This document shows positions 7,752 to 15,535 of a DNA stretch of 64,000 bases, piece by piece; the stretch's first letter is position 1; each line of letters opens with the position of its first letter. Location: NCBI RefSeq assembly GCF_002261425.1, contig NZ_NEVJ01000003.1:2728001-2792000 (forward strand), given 5' to 3'. Under the pieces are notes generated by a model. That model made no database searches and was not told the origin of the DNA. It saw nothing but the letters and a program-made list of their open reading frames with translations. The position numbers were made by a program, and so were the translations under genes. This DNA comes from Bordetella genomosp. 9. GTDB taxonomy: Bacteria > Pseudomonadota > Gammaproteobacteria > Burkholderiales > Burkholderiaceae_B.

Positions 7752-7960
7752 TCCCAGGCACATGCTGGACGGCCGCCAGCAGTGTAGGCACCACACGACT
7801 ATCCCTAAATCGTCCCGCTCCTATAACAGAAGCGGACCGGCAGAGAACAAACTTATGCAATCCGACGTTTGGCGTTGGTTTGCATAAGGCCGTGCTGGAA
7901 CGTGGCGCACTTGCGGTTCGGCTCAAGTGGGCGCCTGCTGAACATCGTCTGGCAGCAATA

Positions 7961-8776
7961 CTAGAGAACTGGGGAAAGGCCGCCATCGACCCTTAGATTG
8001 GTGCCCGTGATGTACCCCGCCACCGGGCTCGCAAGGAATGCCACGGCCGCTGCGATTTCCTCCAACTGACCGACCCGACCTACAGGAACCTGAGCAAACA
8101 GTGGCAGGACATGGCGTTCGATCTCTTCCCATGGCGCATCTTTGCTGCACAGGCCTCGCTCCTCGGCCACCTCGCGAAAACGAGCGTCAAGGGTCGAGCT
8201 GTGTATGGTGCCAGGAGAGATGGCATTGACGGTCACCCCATCAGCCGCGACTGCTTTGGCCATGGATGCAGTCATTGCGTTGATCGCCGCCTTGCAGGCG
8301 GAGTAACCTGGTGCAGTGGGCGACGGCATCGTTGCCGCAAGGCTGGAGATATTGATCACCCGGCCCCATTTCGCCTTCTGCATCCGGGGCAATAGGCGTG
8401 TGGTGACCCTGAGGGCCGCAAGCACATTTCGGTCATAAGCCGATGCCCATGAGGCAGGCTGCGTGTCCAGCCAGCTCTCTTTCGCACCACCTGAGCCGCC
8501 AGCGTTATTTATCAATATATCTATCGATCCAACAAGCTTTTGCGCGGCCTCGATCAACCGCTGCGCCTGGTCATCGTGCGTCAGATCACCCACCACTGCA
8601 TGGGCACATCCCCCTAAGGCGGTGATCTCATTGGCCACTTTGTCAACTTGAGCTGCGTCGCGACCATGGACAATGACAGTGGCTTTTTCTAGAGCGAGTT
8701 TCCTGGCAATTGCTTCGCCAATCCCTCTGCTGCTGCCGGTGATCAGTGCCTTCTTGCCGCTCAAATTCAAGTCCAT
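7961..8776 (-). CDS. SDR family NAD(P)-dependent oxidoreductase
   Basis: 271 aa, the classical SDR length. The Rossmann dinucleotide motif TGSSRGIG spans residues 13-20, NNAG marks the central beta-strand 4 near 90, the catalytic Ser is in NISSLA, and YSACK supplies the catalytic Tyr and Lys. The C-terminus shows PVGRVGQLEEIAAAVAFLAS and GTNLRVDGG, typical of FabG-like members. It reduces or oxidises a small carbonyl/alcohol substrate in the cytoplasm; the substrate is unknown. It is divergent from an HxlR regulator 48 nt away, the usual arrangement when the regulator controls the reductase. It lies inside the att repeats, so it is carried by the prophage. Confidence 0.93.
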   Translation of the reverse strand: MDLNLSGKKALITGSSRGIGEAIARKLALEKATVIVHGRDAAQVDKVANEITALGGCAHAVVGDLTHDDQAQRLIEAAQKLVGSIDILINNAGGSGGAKESWLDTQPASWASAYDRNVLAALRVTTRLLPRMQKAKWGRVINISSLAATMPSPTAPGYSACKAAINAMTASMAKAVAADGVTVNAISPGTIHSSTLDARFREVAEERGLCSKDAPWEEIERHVLPLFAQVPVGRVGQLEEIAAAVAFLASPVAGYITGTNLRVDGGLSPVL

Positions 8777-8824
8777 ATGCCGTTCCTTTTTTACAATGCC
8801 GTTAACCTCCCAAGATAGAGCGAG
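8777..8824. promoter_or_regulatory. Divergent SDR/HxlR promoter-operator region
   Basis: Only 48 bp separate the two divergent start codons, so overlapping promoters must lie here. The stretch TTACAATGCCGTTAA near 8791-8805 has TTA/TAA ends and could be a regulator half-site pair; this is inferred, not proven. The SDR ATG is preceded by AAGGAACGGC on the minus strand. Confidence 0.4.
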
Positions 8825-9202
8825 ATGATGGACAACACCAGTACGCACCTTTTTGTGCCTATCCCCCAGGAGGACCGCGAAATTTGCCTTGGAGCCGATG
8901 GTTCGGTGGCGCACGTAACGCGAGTGATCCGTATGCTCCAGGGGCGCTGGAAGTTGCCCGTTCTTTTCAGGCTCTACGCCGATCCCTCAATGCGCACGTT
9001 GCAGCTAAAGCGCGATTTGCCAGGTGTCACGCAAAAAGTACTGACGGAGCAATTGCGGCAGCTGGCCAATGATGGCCTGATTGAGCGAGTTGATTTCGGC
9101 GAGCTGCCTCGCAGGGTCGAGTATCAGCTCTCGGAAATGGGTAGGCAGCTTCTACCCGTTCTCATAGCCACCCGTAAGTTTTCGGTAAGCCATCCGTCGT
9201 AA
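8825..9202 (+). CDS. HxlR family winged-helix transcriptional regulator
   Basis: 125 aa. The HxlR signature is clear: VIRMLQGRWKLPVLFRLY, then LQLKRDLPGVTQKVLTEQLRQL (recognition helix), then DGLIERVDFGELPRRVEYQLSEMGRQL (wing and dimer helix). HxlR proteins often respond to reactive electrophiles and control a divergent reductase or dehydrogenase, which fits the SDR gene 48 nt away. The final residues (RKFSVSHPS) are shorter than usual, so the end may be slightly truncated. The adjacent Met codons at 8825 and 8828 are both possible starts. Confidence 0.9.
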   Translation: MMDNTSTHLFVPIPQEDREICLGADGSVAHVTRVIRMLQGRWKLPVLFRLYADPSMRTLQLKRDLPGVTQKVLTEQLRQLANDGLIERVDFGELPRRVEYQLSEMGRQLLPVLIATRKFSVSHPS

Positions 9203-9858
9203 CGGCAATCAAAAAGCAAGGCGTGATCCGCAGACGCTTACCGACTATCTCCCCCGACGCCGGCACAGCTGCGCGAACTCTACCCGCGCAACCCATCGCC
9301 AAAAGGCCGGGGTTCGCTATCGGAGACGGACCGGCTGAAGGGGCGCATGGTGGAGATCTGCCGTTTCCCGTATTGGATGCGCTGAGCCGGGTTACCGTCC
9401 GAACTGCTGATCGATTACAGCCAACTGCTGGCCGTCGTGGTCTGCGACCGCCCTCCGAAATGCTGCAAAGCCGTCGGCGCCACAATGTGCTGGGGACGCA
9501 TACGCCTCTTGGGCCGATGCAAGAATCACTGCTGCTCTACCGGCATGCTCCCTGGAAACTTGCCACAAAAACCTAGCGCTCAACGGTGCAAAATCCATCA
9601 CAAGCCGGAAGGTGGTTCCCTGGCGCTCTTCCCTCGCTAGCTCCACATTCGTCTCCCGGCCGATCCAAAATAGAAACCGCGAACGTCGCAAGCATAATGC
9701 CGACAAATACGGCGGCGTTTCTACTTGCCGGCAGGGATTCATCTAGTCAGTGCCAGGGACGAACGCAAGTCCAGCGATGTAGGCATGCTTGCAGTTGCAC
9801 GCTTGGCAGCGGTACTCTCGTTGCAATATACATCCCCTCGCCGTCCAGGGAAATACTC
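9203..9858. other. Apparently non-coding or decayed stretch upstream of the kinase gene
   Basis: These 656 bases contain several overlapping frames on both strands but none with a recognisable domain, a good ribosome binding site or convincing composition. One plus-strand frame around 9242-9380 reads LRELYPRNPS...RLKGRMVEICRFPYWMR before a stop and could be a degraded gene remnant. The kinase frame stays open back to 9586, but that part looks like shadow sequence. Confidence 0.4.
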
Positions 9859-10965
9859 ATGCGTCTAGACGCCTTTATCGAAGCCGAGATGCAGGCCATC
9901 GTGGAAGAAGCCGTAGCATTCGCGCGCACCATCGCCTCGCTAACAGAAGAGGACGAGGCGGAGGTTCGGAACCACATACCGAAGATCTTGGAAAACATTG
10001 CCCGGGATCTGCGAACAGCGCAAAGCGAGGCGGCCAGCATCGCAAAAAGCAGAGGCGAGGCGGCCGCTCGGCTTGGTACCGACGCGGATATCCACGGACT
10101 CCAGCGCGCAAAAATCGGTCTAAGCATCGCGCAGGTTTTAGCGGAGTACCGCGCGCTGCGTTCAAGCGTCTTGCGTCTTTGGTTGGAGAAATGCACGCCG
10201 GACGAGGACTCCATCCGGGACGTGGGTCGTTTCAATGAAGCCATTGACGAAGCGATCTCCGAATCGGTTCGAGCATTCGTGACGGAAACGGAAAACCGCC
10301 GGCAACTATTTCTCGCAGCGTTGGGGCACGACTTGCGTGGTCCGCTCCACGCAATCACCCTGGCCACGAACGCGATTGCTATCGCAGGCCAGCAGAAATC
10401 AGCGAAACTAATCGACGTCTTGAAGAAGGGCACATCGCGGATCGCCGAGTTATTGGACTCGCTTCTCGATTTCAACCTGATCGGCCTGGGCGGGCGGATG
10501 ACCTTGAACAAGGCCACTGCGGATCTCCAACAACATTGTGAAGAAGAGCTGTACCTGAGCCGCGCGGCTTCGCCTGGTGTAAGCATCGAATTCGTCGCTA
10601 GCGGCAATTGTGAGGGCGAATTCGACGCCTCGAGAATGCGAGAAGCCTTAGGCAATCTGCTGTCCAATGCGATTAAACACGGGATCGCATGTCAGCCGAT
10701 ACTGGTGGAGCTACGAGGCACACCTGATGCCATCCACCTCACGGTGAGCAATGCCATCGACGGCACTATTCCGGCATCGGAGTTGGCGCTGCTGTTCGAG
10801 CCCATGCGCCGCAGAGCTGGTAAATCACAGTCTAATGAACGGTCTCACTTGGGGCTGGGCCTCTTCATCACGAAGGAGATCGCCAAGGCTCATGGCGGCG
10901 ATGTGACGGCGACCTGTGACCGGAATCAAATCAGCTTCACACTCTCTATCCCAAGAGCGGAATAG
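9859..10965 (+). CDS. Soluble sensor histidine kinase with RsbRD-like N-terminal region
   Basis: 368 aa with no transmembrane segment. Residues 1-140 are all-helical, resembling the RsbRD-like sensor region seen in some phytochrome-less HisKA kinases. The H-box FLAALGHDLRGPLHAI places the phosphoacceptor at His157. The N-box GNLLSNAIKH is near 265-274, and the G-box LGLGLFI and IAKAHGGDVTA near 330-350 complete the HATPase domain. It should autophosphorylate and pass phosphate to a response regulator, but no regulator gene is adjacent, so it is an orphan. It converges on the phage spanin genes. Being inside the prophage it could alter host signalling in lysogens. Confidence 0.85.
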   Translation: MRLDAFIEAEMQAIVEEAVAFARTIASLTEEDEAEVRNHIPKILENIARDLRTAQSEAASIAKSRGEAAARLGTDADIHGLQRAKIGLSIAQVLAEYRALRSSVLRLWLEKCTPDEDSIRDVGRFNEAIDEAISESVRAFVTETENRRQLFLAALGHDLRGPLHAITLATNAIAIAGQQKSAKLIDVLKKGTSRIAELLDSLLDFNLIGLGGRMTLNKATADLQQHCEEELYLSRAASPGVSIEFVASGNCEGEFDASRMREALGNLLSNAIKHGIACQPILVELRGTPDAIHLTVSNAIDGTIPASELALLFEPMRRRAGKSQSNERSHLGLGLFITKEIAKAHGGDVTATCDRNQISFTLSIPRAE

Positions 10966-11002
10966 GCTGCGGCACTTTTTTAAATGCACAGAGCCAGCCG
11001 AA

Positions 11003-11272
11003 TCACCTCGACGGCGGCTTCCAGCCGCAATGCTGTACTCCAGCTTCGTTGTTGCCTACGATGGTTTTTGCCGTTGGGTCACCAAGCACGTCCGTCGGCA
11101 GCAGATACACGGGCTTGAACCACGTGCAAGACCGGTCGATTATGCGAGTCTTGACCACCACCTCAGGTTCTAGTGTCTGGGGCTCGCTGCGCGGCGGCTG
11201 CGTTACTGCGCAGCCCGAGAGTGCGAGAGCCGCCACGATGCTAACCGCGCGTGCGCCATTTATCGACAGCAT
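11003..11272 (-). CDS. Rz1-like outer-membrane spanin lipoprotein
   Basis: 89 aa with a short signal peptide ending in the lipobox ALSGC, then a Pro-rich mature start (TQPPRSEPQTLEPE). That is the pattern of o-spanins. Its first 32 nt overlap the Rz-like gene in another frame. Paired with an inner-membrane spanin it would fuse inner and outer membranes at the last step of lysis. The mature part is longer than in lambda Rz1 and contains two Cys, so a different envelope lipoprotein is an alternative. It is the final gene of the late operon. Confidence 0.75.
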   Translation of the reverse strand: MLSINGARAVSIVAALALSGCAVTQPPRSEPQTLEPEVVVKTRIIDRSCTWFKPVYLLPTDVLGDPTAKTIVGNNEAGVQHCGWKPPSR

Positions 11273-11576
11273 GCTGCACCTCCTCGTGGGTCATTGCGGC
11301 AAGGGTTGAATCGATATCGGTGCGCGCGCTGGCCGCGTTGACGGCGGATTGAGCAACATCCGCGTCGGCTTTCGCTGCCGCTGCGCGATCGCGCTCGGCC
11401 TGCGCTTTCACCTCCGCGACGTTCTTCTCTGCCTGCGCCTGCTTGACTCGTGCCTCCGCAGCGCGGTTGTCGCCCGACTTCATCCCCAGCCAGGCAACTA
11501 GCCCACCGATGGCCACGCCCAGCGCGCCTAAGATCTGCGCCCAGAATGGCGCGAGTATTGCAATAAAAGAAGCCAT
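11241..11576 (-). CDS. Rz-like inner-membrane spanin
   Basis: 111 aa: an N-terminal transmembrane segment (residues about 5-30, ILGALGVAIGGLVAWLG) followed by a long Ala/Glu/Lys/Arg coiled coil in the periplasm. This topology and the out-of-frame overlap with a lipoprotein gene are typical of Rz/Rz1 pairs. It acts after endolysin has cut the peptidoglycan. It lies 6 nt after the endolysin gene. Confidence 0.78.
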   Translation of the reverse strand: MASFIAILAPFWAQILGALGVAIGGLVAWLGMKSGDNRAAEARVKQAQAEKNVAEVKAQAERDRAAAAKADADVAQSAVNAASARTDIDSTLAAMTHEEVQHAVDKWRTRG

Positions 11577-11582
11577 GACACC

Positions 11583-12065
11583 TCACACGTCTTGCGCGCC
11601 GTAGCGCAGGTTGTCGGCCATGCGCGCCATCCAGCCGCTGCCGAAATAGGAGAAGGTCGAACGCGTCCGCATGAAGTCGATGCGTTGGGCAACGTAGCGC
11701 ATGATTTGCGGGCCTTCTGGCATGGACAGGGCAGCAGCCCGCGTCACTGGTCCCCATACGCCATCGGCAGGGACGCCAAGGGCCTGTTGCAAGCCCAGGA
11801 TGGCCTGCCGGATGCCAGAGTTGATGGCGTAGTCCAGTCCCTGGTACGCGATACCGTCATACAGCTCGTCGGCGTGAATCTTCAGCCAGAAATCGCGCTC
11901 GTATATTTCGATGGCCTGGTCACGCGACAGATTCTTGATGTCGAGATGGGGATAACTGCGCTTGCTGATACCCCATTTCGTCTCGCCGCCCGGGTCGCGC
12001 GGATCGTTGACATAGCCGCCTTCGTGTCCCAGCACACGCTCGATGGCCGTTCGGAAATCAACCAT
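11583..12065 (-). CDS. Endolysin, glycosyl hydrolase family 108 (N-acetylmuramidase)
   Basis: 160 aa. The N-terminus carries the GH108 signature HEGGYVNDPRDPGGETKWGIS, with catalytic Glu15 in EGGY. The C-terminal part (LQQALGVPADGVWGPVTRAAA) is the peptidoglycan-binding module usual in this family. It cleaves the MurNAc-GlcNAc bond of peptidoglycan. There is no signal sequence, so it needs the holin for export. It overlaps the holin gene by 8 nt. Confidence 0.93.
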   Translation of the reverse strand: MVDFRTAIERVLGHEGGYVNDPRDPGGETKWGISKRSYPHLDIKNLSRDQAIEIYERDFWLKIHADELYDGIAYQGLDYAINSGIRQAILGLQQALGVPADGVWGPVTRAAALSMPEGPQIMRYVAQRIDFMRTRSTFSYFGSGWMARMADNLRYGAQDV

Positions 12066-12366
12066 CCCCCAGCTCCTCCTCCTTGCGACCGAGAAGGCGC
12101 GCGACCCGACGCCGGATCAATCCGTAGATGAATCGTTGGTTGGCGATGCGCGCCAGGACCGTCAGCGCCACGCCGATGGCCGGGCCGATCGCCTTCTCGC
12201 TCGTAGGGAAGTACTGCACCAGCAGCGGCATCAGGTCGCTGGTCCAGTGGTCCGCCAAGATCGGCAGCGCGATTAGGATGCCCAAGGTGGCCAAACCAAC
12301 CCAAACCGACCACCACCGCTTAACCTCGCTCCATTCGTCCGCCAACAGCTTCTTCATTTCGCCCAC
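12058..12366 (-). CDS. Holin-like membrane protein
   Basis: 102 aa with a hydrophobic segment at about 22-40 (VWVGLATLGILIALPILA), a second weaker one near 60-75 (IGPAIGVALTVLARIA), and a very basic C-terminus (RRRVARLLGRKEEEL). Size, topology and placement just upstream of the endolysin identify it as the likely holin. It overlaps both neighbours by 8 to 13 nt. Confidence 0.75.
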   Translation of the reverse strand: MGEMKKLLADEWSEVKRWWSVWVGLATLGILIALPILADHWTSDLMPLLVQYFPTSEKAIGPAIGVALTVLARIANQRFIYGLIRRRVARLLGRKEEELGDG

Positions 12367-12692
12367 CTCTGCGTGTCCGGCCGATTGGCGGCCATGTTCG
12401 TGATGATCTGGTCCTTCAACTGGTCCATCTTCCCGATCACGTCCTTCACGTCTTGGCTGATGTTGCGCAACGCATCACGGGTGTCGCTGCGCTGGTCGAC
12501 CTGTGCCGACTCGATCCGTGCCATCCGCTGCTCCTGCTGACGGTCATGTTCTTCTAGCGTCTGCACACGACTGAGCAGCGCGTACCACCCAGCTATGACT
12601 ATCGCGGCGCCACCGACGAGCCAGATCAACAGGCTTTGCAGGCTGATCGTCGGATCGATCCAGCGGGACTTCGGATGCTGGGTGTCGTGCAT
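12354..12692 (-). CDS. Phage membrane protein with cytoplasmic or periplasmic coiled coil
   Basis: 112 aa. One transmembrane helix (LLIWLVGGAAIVIAGWYALL, residues about 22-41) is followed by a long coiled coil (LEEHDRQQEQRMARIESAQV). The start at 12692 is preceded by AAAGGACAGAT; an upstream ATG at 12713 falls in the terminator T-run and is rejected. Similar small proteins sit between tail and holin genes in many phages and may be pinholin or antiholin partners. The exact role is unknown. Confidence 0.65.
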   Translation of the reverse strand: MHDTQHPKSRWIDPTISLQSLLIWLVGGAAIVIAGWYALLSRVQTLEEHDRQQEQRMARIESAQVDQRSDTRDALRNISQDVKDVIGKMDQLKDQIITNMAANRPDTQRWAK

Positions 12693-12713
12693 ATCTGTCC
12701 TTTTGATAGGCAT

Positions 12714-12736
12714 AAAAAAAACCGCCTTCAGGCGGT
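12714..12736 (-). terminator. Intrinsic terminator after the large ejection-protein gene
   Basis: Read on the minus strand, a perfect 6-bp stem (ACCGCC/GGCGGT) with a 4-nt loop is followed by eight T. It lies downstream of the 909-aa virion gene and 22 nt upstream of the next start codon, so it separates structural from lysis genes unless read through. Confidence 0.85.
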
Positions 12737-12805
12737 CAGGGGTCGTAAAATCCGACGATGGTCTTCGATCCCATCTATCTCGGCTGGCTTGGCGCCCTTG
12801 TAGTC

Positions 12806-15535
12806 CTATGGGCTTGGAACGCCTGGCGCCGCAAGTAGCCCACCTAACGAAGCAGCAGGAAGCAGAAGGCTCGCACCAGCGGGCGTCTGGCGCTGCGTCT
12901 GTGCCAGCAGGCCGGGCATGATGTTCTGCGCCTGGCCTTGGCGGATAGAAATCTCGATATTCCGCAAAGGATTGAGAATCGCGGCCTCACCAAAGGGAAT
13001 TTTTCCGGCAATCGATCGCATCAGGTCGTAGCCGCGCCCGGCAAGCAGCGCCCCCGAGTTGCTGTTGTTCACGGCCGACCCGACCGGTTGGGCCTGGAGA
13101 TAACTCGCCACCCGCCCCACCGCTTTCAGCTGAGTGATTTCCTGCGGAGTAAAGAATAGCTGTAGCTTGCGGTCCCCAATCGCCTTGATGGCGCGGTTAT
13201 AGGCCGACTGGCTGAACTTGCCCACTTCGTCGGATGCGCCATTCAGCGCCTTGTCCCGAAGGTGGCCCACGATGGAATTTCGCACGGCTTCCTTCTCGGC
13301 TGGGCCTATGTTTGCCACCACCGCGCGGGCGTCAGTCAGGTCGCCATTCACCACGAACTTCTGCACGAACTTGTCCGGCTGGGCACCGGCTAGCGCCGCC
13401 TCGACCGGCTTGGACGACTCCTGCCAGTTGAATCGAGCCTTCGACGCGGCGCGCGCCTGGTTCAGTGCATCCATGTACGCGGCAGAAGACTCGTCAACAT
13501 TGCGCAGCACACTTGCAACGTCGCCCGTCACGATCCCGGGCGGCAGCCCAGTAGCCGGGCGTGGCTCAGCGGCATCGATAGCTCGGCGCGCGATGGCGAG
13601 AGCCGCCTTCACGTTCCCGTCCTGCGTACCGCGCTGAGCCGTGGCGAGCATGGTCTTCAGGTTGTCCAGAACCTGAGCATTGAACGGCACTTCGTGCACC
13701 TGATCGCCAACACGGACCGAGCCTTTCGATATCTGGTTCAACATCGAACCGATGTTGTCAGGCAGGAAAGCCAGCTTGTTCTCTTTCGCCAGCGCGTCGA
13801 ACACGCCATTGATGACCGGTGCACGCTCCAGCGGGATATCCCCACCCGCCATGGACCGAGCTCGGTTATACAGGTCCGTCACGTGAGACTGAGCAGCAGC
13901 ATCCCGGTTCAGGATGGTGCTGATCACACCGGAGCCAGCCTGGAACGGATCAGCCTTATCCGCGCCGGCTTCGTTCAGCCGCTGAATGAGGGTGGCGTTA
14001 TTGGCGTTCTGGATCCGTGGCAGAGCGGCGAGCTGATCGTCCGACGTGTTCGCCGCGATCTTGGCCAGGTTCTGCTCCCGCGTGATCTGCACCGGGTCCA
14101 GGGTGATGGCGCCACGCGTCGGCGTAGCCCCGACTGTGCGGAAGTCTGCCAGGCGACGCACAGCATCGGGACGCAACTCCCGGCCAGTGCGCAGGACCGA
14201 GGCCATTTCCGCCTTCAACGCGCGGAGCACTCCATCCGGCAGCGTGGAAGCATCTACCCCCGCATCCGTCAGTGCGTTGGAGAGCCGAACATCGATATCG
14301 GCCGGCGACACCCGCGACAACAGAGACTTCCCAGCGCTCAGCCCGGCGTTCGCAGCGCTTGCCAAGCCCGCGCCAGCCAAACCGCCCAGAAGCGCCCCAC
14401 CCGCTTGCCCAAGCGGCCCGCTACCGTTTTCCTTCGTCACGCCACCGAGCAGCCCAGTCCCGGTAGCCGAAGCGACTTGCGCTCCCGGGCCGGCGGTGAG
14501 CAATCCGCCCAGTTGCCCGGCAAGTCCCGGCGCCGCCTCAAGCAACTTCGCAGCCCCGAAACCAGGCGCCACACCCGCCATCAGCCGAGCGGCATCCCCT
14601 ACTACGCGTTCCTGTTTCGTCTCCGGCTTCGGTAGCCCCACGGACCCGGCGAGCTCGGAAGCCGCCTTCCCGGTCGGCGCGGCCTCAGGCAGCCCGACGG
14701 CTCGCGCGATAGGGTTCACCATACCAGCACGCAAGGGCTCGGTGAACAGCTGAAGCGCATTGCCCACGCCCTCGATGCCGTACCGGGCCGTCAGACCAAG
14801 TTGTCGGGCCAGGCCTTCCATAAAGGTGCGCTCAGGCGGCGCATCAGCAGGGCCGCTTGCGGCGGCAGGGGCGGCAGGCGTGGGAGTCGGCTGCGCCTGC
14901 GTCGCGGTGACCGGCGCATCCTGGTTCCCCATCTCGACCCGAAGCACGCCGTCCGGCCCGCGCGACGTGGAGACACGAGGCGCAGCGGTCTTCGCGCCTG
15001 CGAATATGTCGTCCGTATCCGCCGCCTTCGGTACCGCCGTCTTCGCACCACTGAAAATGTCATCCGACTCAGCGGCTTGGGCAGAAGGGAATATGGCGTT
15101 CGCAGCTTGGTTCAACATGCCGCGCCAGCCCGAGACGCCCCGGACCGCATTGGCGGCAGCGACAAGCTTGTCCGCGTACTGCGGGTCTTCCGCATAACCA
15201 CCGGACGCCAGAGCTCGGGCGTACTTCTGCGCGTCCTCTCCGACGTTCATGACCCCCTGATATCGACGGCCAATCAGGCCGGCAAAGTCCTGGCCGAACT
15301 CGTCAGGCGATCCGTAGGCACGATACTGGTCGTTGCTGCCGGTTTGGTTGTCCACGGCAGCGACACCCGCTCCTTTGATGTTGCCAAGGTTGTTGGTGCC
15401 AGGAATAACGCTCTTGCCCCAGCCGGTTTCTAGCCCCCATTGCCCGAGCAGGATCGACGGGTCCACCCCTAGTTGCCCGCCGATGGTATCGGCCAGGCCG
15501 CCGTACTGCTGTACGAACTGCTGCGGATTCGCCAT
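12806..15535 (-). CDS. Large internal virion protein with N-terminal glucosaminidase domain
   Basis: 909 aa. Residues 1-135 resemble a FlgJ/AcmA-type glucosaminidase domain (VDPSILLGQWGLETGWGKS with the catalytic Glu, then NNLGNIKG, then YRAYGSPDEFGQDF). A low-complexity Ala/Pro linker follows, with the repeated acidic motif DDIF.GAKTA. The remainder is a long Ala-rich helical body. Phage ejection proteins of this kind enter the cell with the DNA and open the peptidoglycan locally. It is the last structural gene and starts one base after the preceding gene ends. Confidence 0.82.
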   Translation of the reverse strand: MANPQQFVQQYGGLADTIGGQLGVDPSILLGQWGLETGWGKSVIPGTNNLGNIKGAGVAAVDNQTGSNDQYRAYGSPDEFGQDFAGLIGRRYQGVMNVGEDAQKYARALASGGYAEDPQYADKLVAAANAVRGVSGWRGMLNQAANAIFPSAQAAESDDIFSGAKTAVPKAADTDDIFAGAKTAAPRVSTSRGPDGVLRVEMGNQDAPVTATQAQPTPTPAAPAAASGPADAPPERTFMEGLARQLGLTARYGIEGVGNALQLFTEPLRAGMVNPIARAVGLPEAAPTGKAASELAGSVGLPKPETKQERVVGDAARLMAGVAPGFGAAKLLEAAPGLAGQLGGLLTAGPGAQVASATGTGLLGGVTKENGSGPLGQAGGALLGGLAGAGLASAANAGLSAGKSLLSRVSPADIDVRLSNALTDAGVDASTLPDGVLRALKAEMASVLRTGRELRPDAVRRLADFRTVGATPTRGAITLDPVQITREQNLAKIAANTSDDQLAALPRIQNANNATLIQRLNEAGADKADPFQAGSGVISTILNRDAAAQSHVTDLYNRARSMAGGDIPLERAPVINGVFDALAKENKLAFLPDNIGSMLNQISKGSVRVGDQVHEVPFNAQVLDNLKTMLATAQRGTQDGNVKAALAIARRAIDAAEPRPATGLPPGIVTGDVASVLRNVDESSAAYMDALNQARAASKARFNWQESSKPVEAALAGAQPDKFVQKFVVNGDLTDARAVVANIGPAEKEAVRNSIVGHLRDKALNGASDEVGKFSQSAYNRAIKAIGDRKLQLFFTPQEITQLKAVGRVASYLQAQPVGSAVNNSNSGALLAGRGYDLMRSIAGKIPFGEAAILNPLRNIEISIRQGQAQNIMPGLLAQTQRQTPAGASLLLPAASLGGLLAAPGVPSP

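Noticed and set aside
9162..9742. Overlapping frames on both strands between the HxlR and kinase genes
   Set aside because: No domain, poor ribosome binding sites, and Arg/Pro-rich composition; at most a decayed gene.
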